A DNA stretch of 64,000 nucleotides from the NCBI RefSeq assembly GCF_001465835.2, contig NZ_CP013661.2:1054001-1118000 (forward strand). Direction: 5' to 3'. The stretch comes from Planococcus kocurii (GTDB lineage: Bacteria > Bacillota > Bacilli > Bacillales_A > Planococcaceae). Shown here one piece after another: positions 62,150-64,000 of the stretch. The position numbers and the translations under genes are program-made. Position 1 is the first letter of the stretch. Every line of letters starts with the position of its first letter. Under the pieces are notes generated by a model. That model was not told where the DNA came from. It saw only the letters and a program-made list of their open reading frames with translations, and searched no databases.

Positions 62150-62630
62150 ACTGTTTCCTTGCTTTAATCAGAGAAGTCACACCTGAAATCACCAAAACAA
62201 AGCCCATAATGAAGAAAAGCCGCGAAAAAAGTTCGAGTCCCAGTGTTGGCGATGACATGAGTAGCGTACTCATGACGAAAAGTCCGGCGGCACACGCTAT
62301 GTGAAACAGACTCAACGCAATTTTACTCCTCTTAAAAATCCACGCAGCCAGTTGCAACAACAAAACGAAAGCAGCAACAAACATGATGATCGGAAACAAC
62401 GGCGCGAATTTTGCGGCATAAACTAAGTAGTCGATTGTCAAAATATCAGTTGCTGTTTCAGCACCGCCGCTTAGCCAATTAGTAAAGATAGCAGAGTATG
62501 GCCATTCCCAAGGGATGTTGTCTAACCGACTACCTTCGTACAAACTAAAAAATGTCGCGACGACGAAAAAGATGAGTGCACCAAAAAACAAAATGAATTC
62601 TTTCGTATTTTTTACTAGGCTCTCTTGCAT
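62148..62630 (-). CDS. Hypothetical four-helix membrane protein
   Basis: 160 residues; hydrophobic helices at FILFFGALIFFVVATFFSLY, FAPLFPIIMFVAAFVLLLQL, ALSLFHIACAAGLFVMSTLL and LFSRLFFIMGFVLVISGVTS. Basic C-terminus (KARKQ). Start behind AGGAGAGAGGTTT. No family recognised. Confidence 0.7.
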   Translation of the reverse strand: MQESLVKNTKEFILFFGALIFFVVATFFSLYEGSRLDNIPWEWPYSAIFTNWLSGGAETATDILTIDYLVYAAKFAPLFPIIMFVAAFVLLLQLAAWIFKRSKIALSLFHIACAAGLFVMSTLLMSSPTLGLELFSRLFFIMGFVLVISGVTSLIKARKQ

Positions 62631-62725
62631 AAACCTCTCTCCTCCTTGTAACTGTTCTGTTCACCTTACCAATAATTTACCAAAAAAAGAAGAGAAACCT
62701 GGAGGCTTCTCTTCTTTCATGCACA

Positions 62726-63814
62726 TTAAATGGGTTGTGTTTCGAACGAATCGTCGCTAATTTCACCGACGATTTCTTCTAAAATGTCTTCCATTGTTAC
62801 GAGTCCGGACATGTCACCAGCTGCTGTGGTGATGATGGCCATATGCGTGCGATTTTGTTGCATTTTAGTCAACACTTTTTGAATTGGTGTCGTTTCTGGA
62901 AAACGCGACATCTCGTGGATAAACGACTCCGGATGTTGCTTTCTTCCTGCTGCCATACTGGTCAACAGCTCTTTCGTGTTGATAAACCCAATCAACTTGC
63001 CATCTTTGCTGTGATCGGCAACTGGGTAACGCGTGTATTGGTGGTTATCCAACACGGCAAAAAGTTCTGCCTGTGTAAAACGGCTATCGACTGACACGAT
63101 TTCTGCTTTTGGAATCATGATGTTCCGAACAATGCGGTCATCAAACGCGAAAATATTCTTTAAGTACGTTAACTCGGTTTGGTTGATTTCGCCGCTTTGG
63201 AAACTTTCCGCCATGATCAGCTTTAACTCTTCTTCCGAGTGAGCTTCTTCGTGACCGGCTGGTTTTACGTTGAATAAACGCAGGAGCAAACGCGCCGACC
63301 CATTCATCATCCAGATGAATGGGTTCATCACTTTACCAAACCAGTATAGCGGGGGCGCTAGTAACAAGGTTACTTTTTCAGCGTATTGAATGGCTAAGGT
63401 TTTTGGCGCTAATTCGCCGATAACTACGTGTAAAAATGTCACGATGCTAAGAGCAATAGCGTAGGACAACACGGTCGATAACGCGGATGGCACATCAAAC
63501 GCAACGAATAGCGGATGAAGCATCCGTTCGACGGTAGGCTCTCCAAGTGCACCAAGGGCTAAAGCGGTAACGGTAATTCCTAGCTGACAGGCTGATAAAT
63601 AATAATCCAAGTTATTGGCTACTTTTTTTGCCAGTACGGCTTTTTTATTGCCTTCGGCGATTAATTGGTCGATTCTCGACATTCGCACTTTTAAAATAGC
63701 GAATTCGGCACCGACGAAAAATGCAGTTGCGATAATTAGCATCGCGATGAGTAGTAAGCTAATGCCTATTTGTCCGTCCAATTGGTATCCCTCAAATGAG
63801 GGATTCACCTCCAT
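62726..63814 (-). CDS. CNNM/CBS-domain transporter-like protein lacking the CorC domain
   Basis: N-terminal CNNM (DUF21) domain with four membrane segments (AMLIIATAFFVGAEFAILKVRMSRIDQLI is split across the first helix and loop), then two CBS domains (MIPKAEIVSVDSRFTQAEL and RTHMAIITTAAGDMSGLVTMEDILEEIVGE). It stops right after the second CBS domain, so at 362 residues it lacks the ~80-residue CorC_HlyC C-terminal domain of the usual ~440. Family members are linked to magnesium/cobalt efflux. It follows a paralogue by 17 bp. Confidence 0.88.
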   Translation of the reverse strand: MEVNPSFEGYQLDGQIGISLLLIAMLIIATAFFVGAEFAILKVRMSRIDQLIAEGNKKAVLAKKVANNLDYYLSACQLGITVTALALGALGEPTVERMLHPLFVAFDVPSALSTVLSYAIALSIVTFLHVVIGELAPKTLAIQYAEKVTLLLAPPLYWFGKVMNPFIWMMNGSARLLLRLFNVKPAGHEEAHSEEELKLIMAESFQSGEINQTELTYLKNIFAFDDRIVRNIMIPKAEIVSVDSRFTQAELFAVLDNHQYTRYPVADHSKDGKLIGFINTKELLTSMAAGRKQHPESFIHEMSRFPETTPIQKVLTKMQQNRTHMAIITTAAGDMSGLVTMEDILEEIVGEISDDSFETQPI

Positions 63815-63831
63815 TAATTGTTAAGTGGAAC

Positions 63832-64000
63832 TTACGTATTCAACTTTTTCGAATGACTGTGGAACATCACTTGCTTGATTTGCTGGTGATCCATTTCTAC
63901 GATGGTCCACGAATTTGTTGACTCTGTAGAAGTAGCGCCGGTTTTGACATCTCCCGGGCTCTTGAAATGAATCCAGCCACCAATCGTATCGATGTCGTCG
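63832..64000 (-). CDS. CNNM/CorC-family protein, C-terminal end only
   Basis: The last 55 codons of a gene that continues beyond the window: DDIDTIGGWIHFKSPGDV, then WTIVEMDHQQIKQVMFH. DIDTIGGW followed by a V-rich beta domain is the CorC_HlyC transporter-associated domain. It is the paralogue upstream of the shortened CNNM gene, in the same operon. Confidence 0.8.
   Translation of the reverse strand, partial: DDIDTIGGWIHFKSPGDVKTGATSTESTNSWTIVEMDHQQIKQVMFHSHSKKLNT

Overview
The window looks like chromosome from a low-to-mid GC Gram-positive bacterium, most likely a Planococcaceae member such as Planococcus or Planomicrobium. This is an inference from strong AGGAGG-type ribosome sites, lipobox substrate-binding proteins, a cre-like site, YesM/YesN-type two-component proteins, a GH42 beta-galactosidase and several families typical of Firmicutes. 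No rRNA or tRNA was seen.

Layout. 1-888: end-truncated SWIM zinc-finger protein. 1323-9839 (minus): a dipeptide-uptake operon in which asparaginase II, solute-binding protein, two permeases, two ATPases, a regulator and a DppA-type D-aminopeptidase are transcribed in that order. 10.4-18.5 kb: mostly stand-alone genes (flavin monooxygenase-like protein, DUF4085, a DUF697-type GTPase, DUF6904, a double TerD protein, a PQQ-type sugar dehydrogenase lipoprotein). 18.6-30.5 kb: an accessory block in which nearly every gene or gene fragment lies between copies of one ~160-bp hairpin repeat, here called R1, always in the same orientation. Its cargo is a UvrA-like ATPase, an HNH-like protein, an RDD protein, a GGDEF fragment, two orphan proteins, a DUF4126 protein, an IS21 IstB fragment and a retron. 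30.5-38.3 kb: defence genes (DUF6680-like membrane protein, type I restriction HsdS/HsdM/HsdR, HTH/PIN toxin-antitoxin-like pair). 38.7-41.9 kb: LysR regulator divergent from hutG-gltS. 42.1-58.8 kb: a galactoside utilisation locus (galM, ROK repressor, galK, galT, GH42, GH36, ABC importer without its ATPase, a frameshifted YesM-type kinase and a YesN-type regulator). 59-64 kb: flotillin, small membrane proteins, a 21-nt tandem repeat array and two CNNM/CBS proteins.

The most interesting system is the retron at 28383-30271. A reverse transcriptase with the retron-specific NAxxH, YADD and VTG motifs is fused to a trypsin-like serine protease with an intact His/Asp/Ser triad. It is preceded by a 133-nt msr-msd-like RNA region with an exact 8-bp a1/a2 inverted repeat, two clean stem-loops and a -10 box that places the RNA start at the first base of a1. 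It is bracketed by R1 copies and adjoins the type I restriction genes.

How the genes work together. The dpp operon should import and degrade short peptides. The galactoside locus should sense (two-component system, ROK, cre), import (LacEFG-like), hydrolyse (alpha- and beta-galactosidase) and feed galactose into the Leloir pathway (GalM, GalK, GalT). The 28-38 kb region is a compact anti-phage island.
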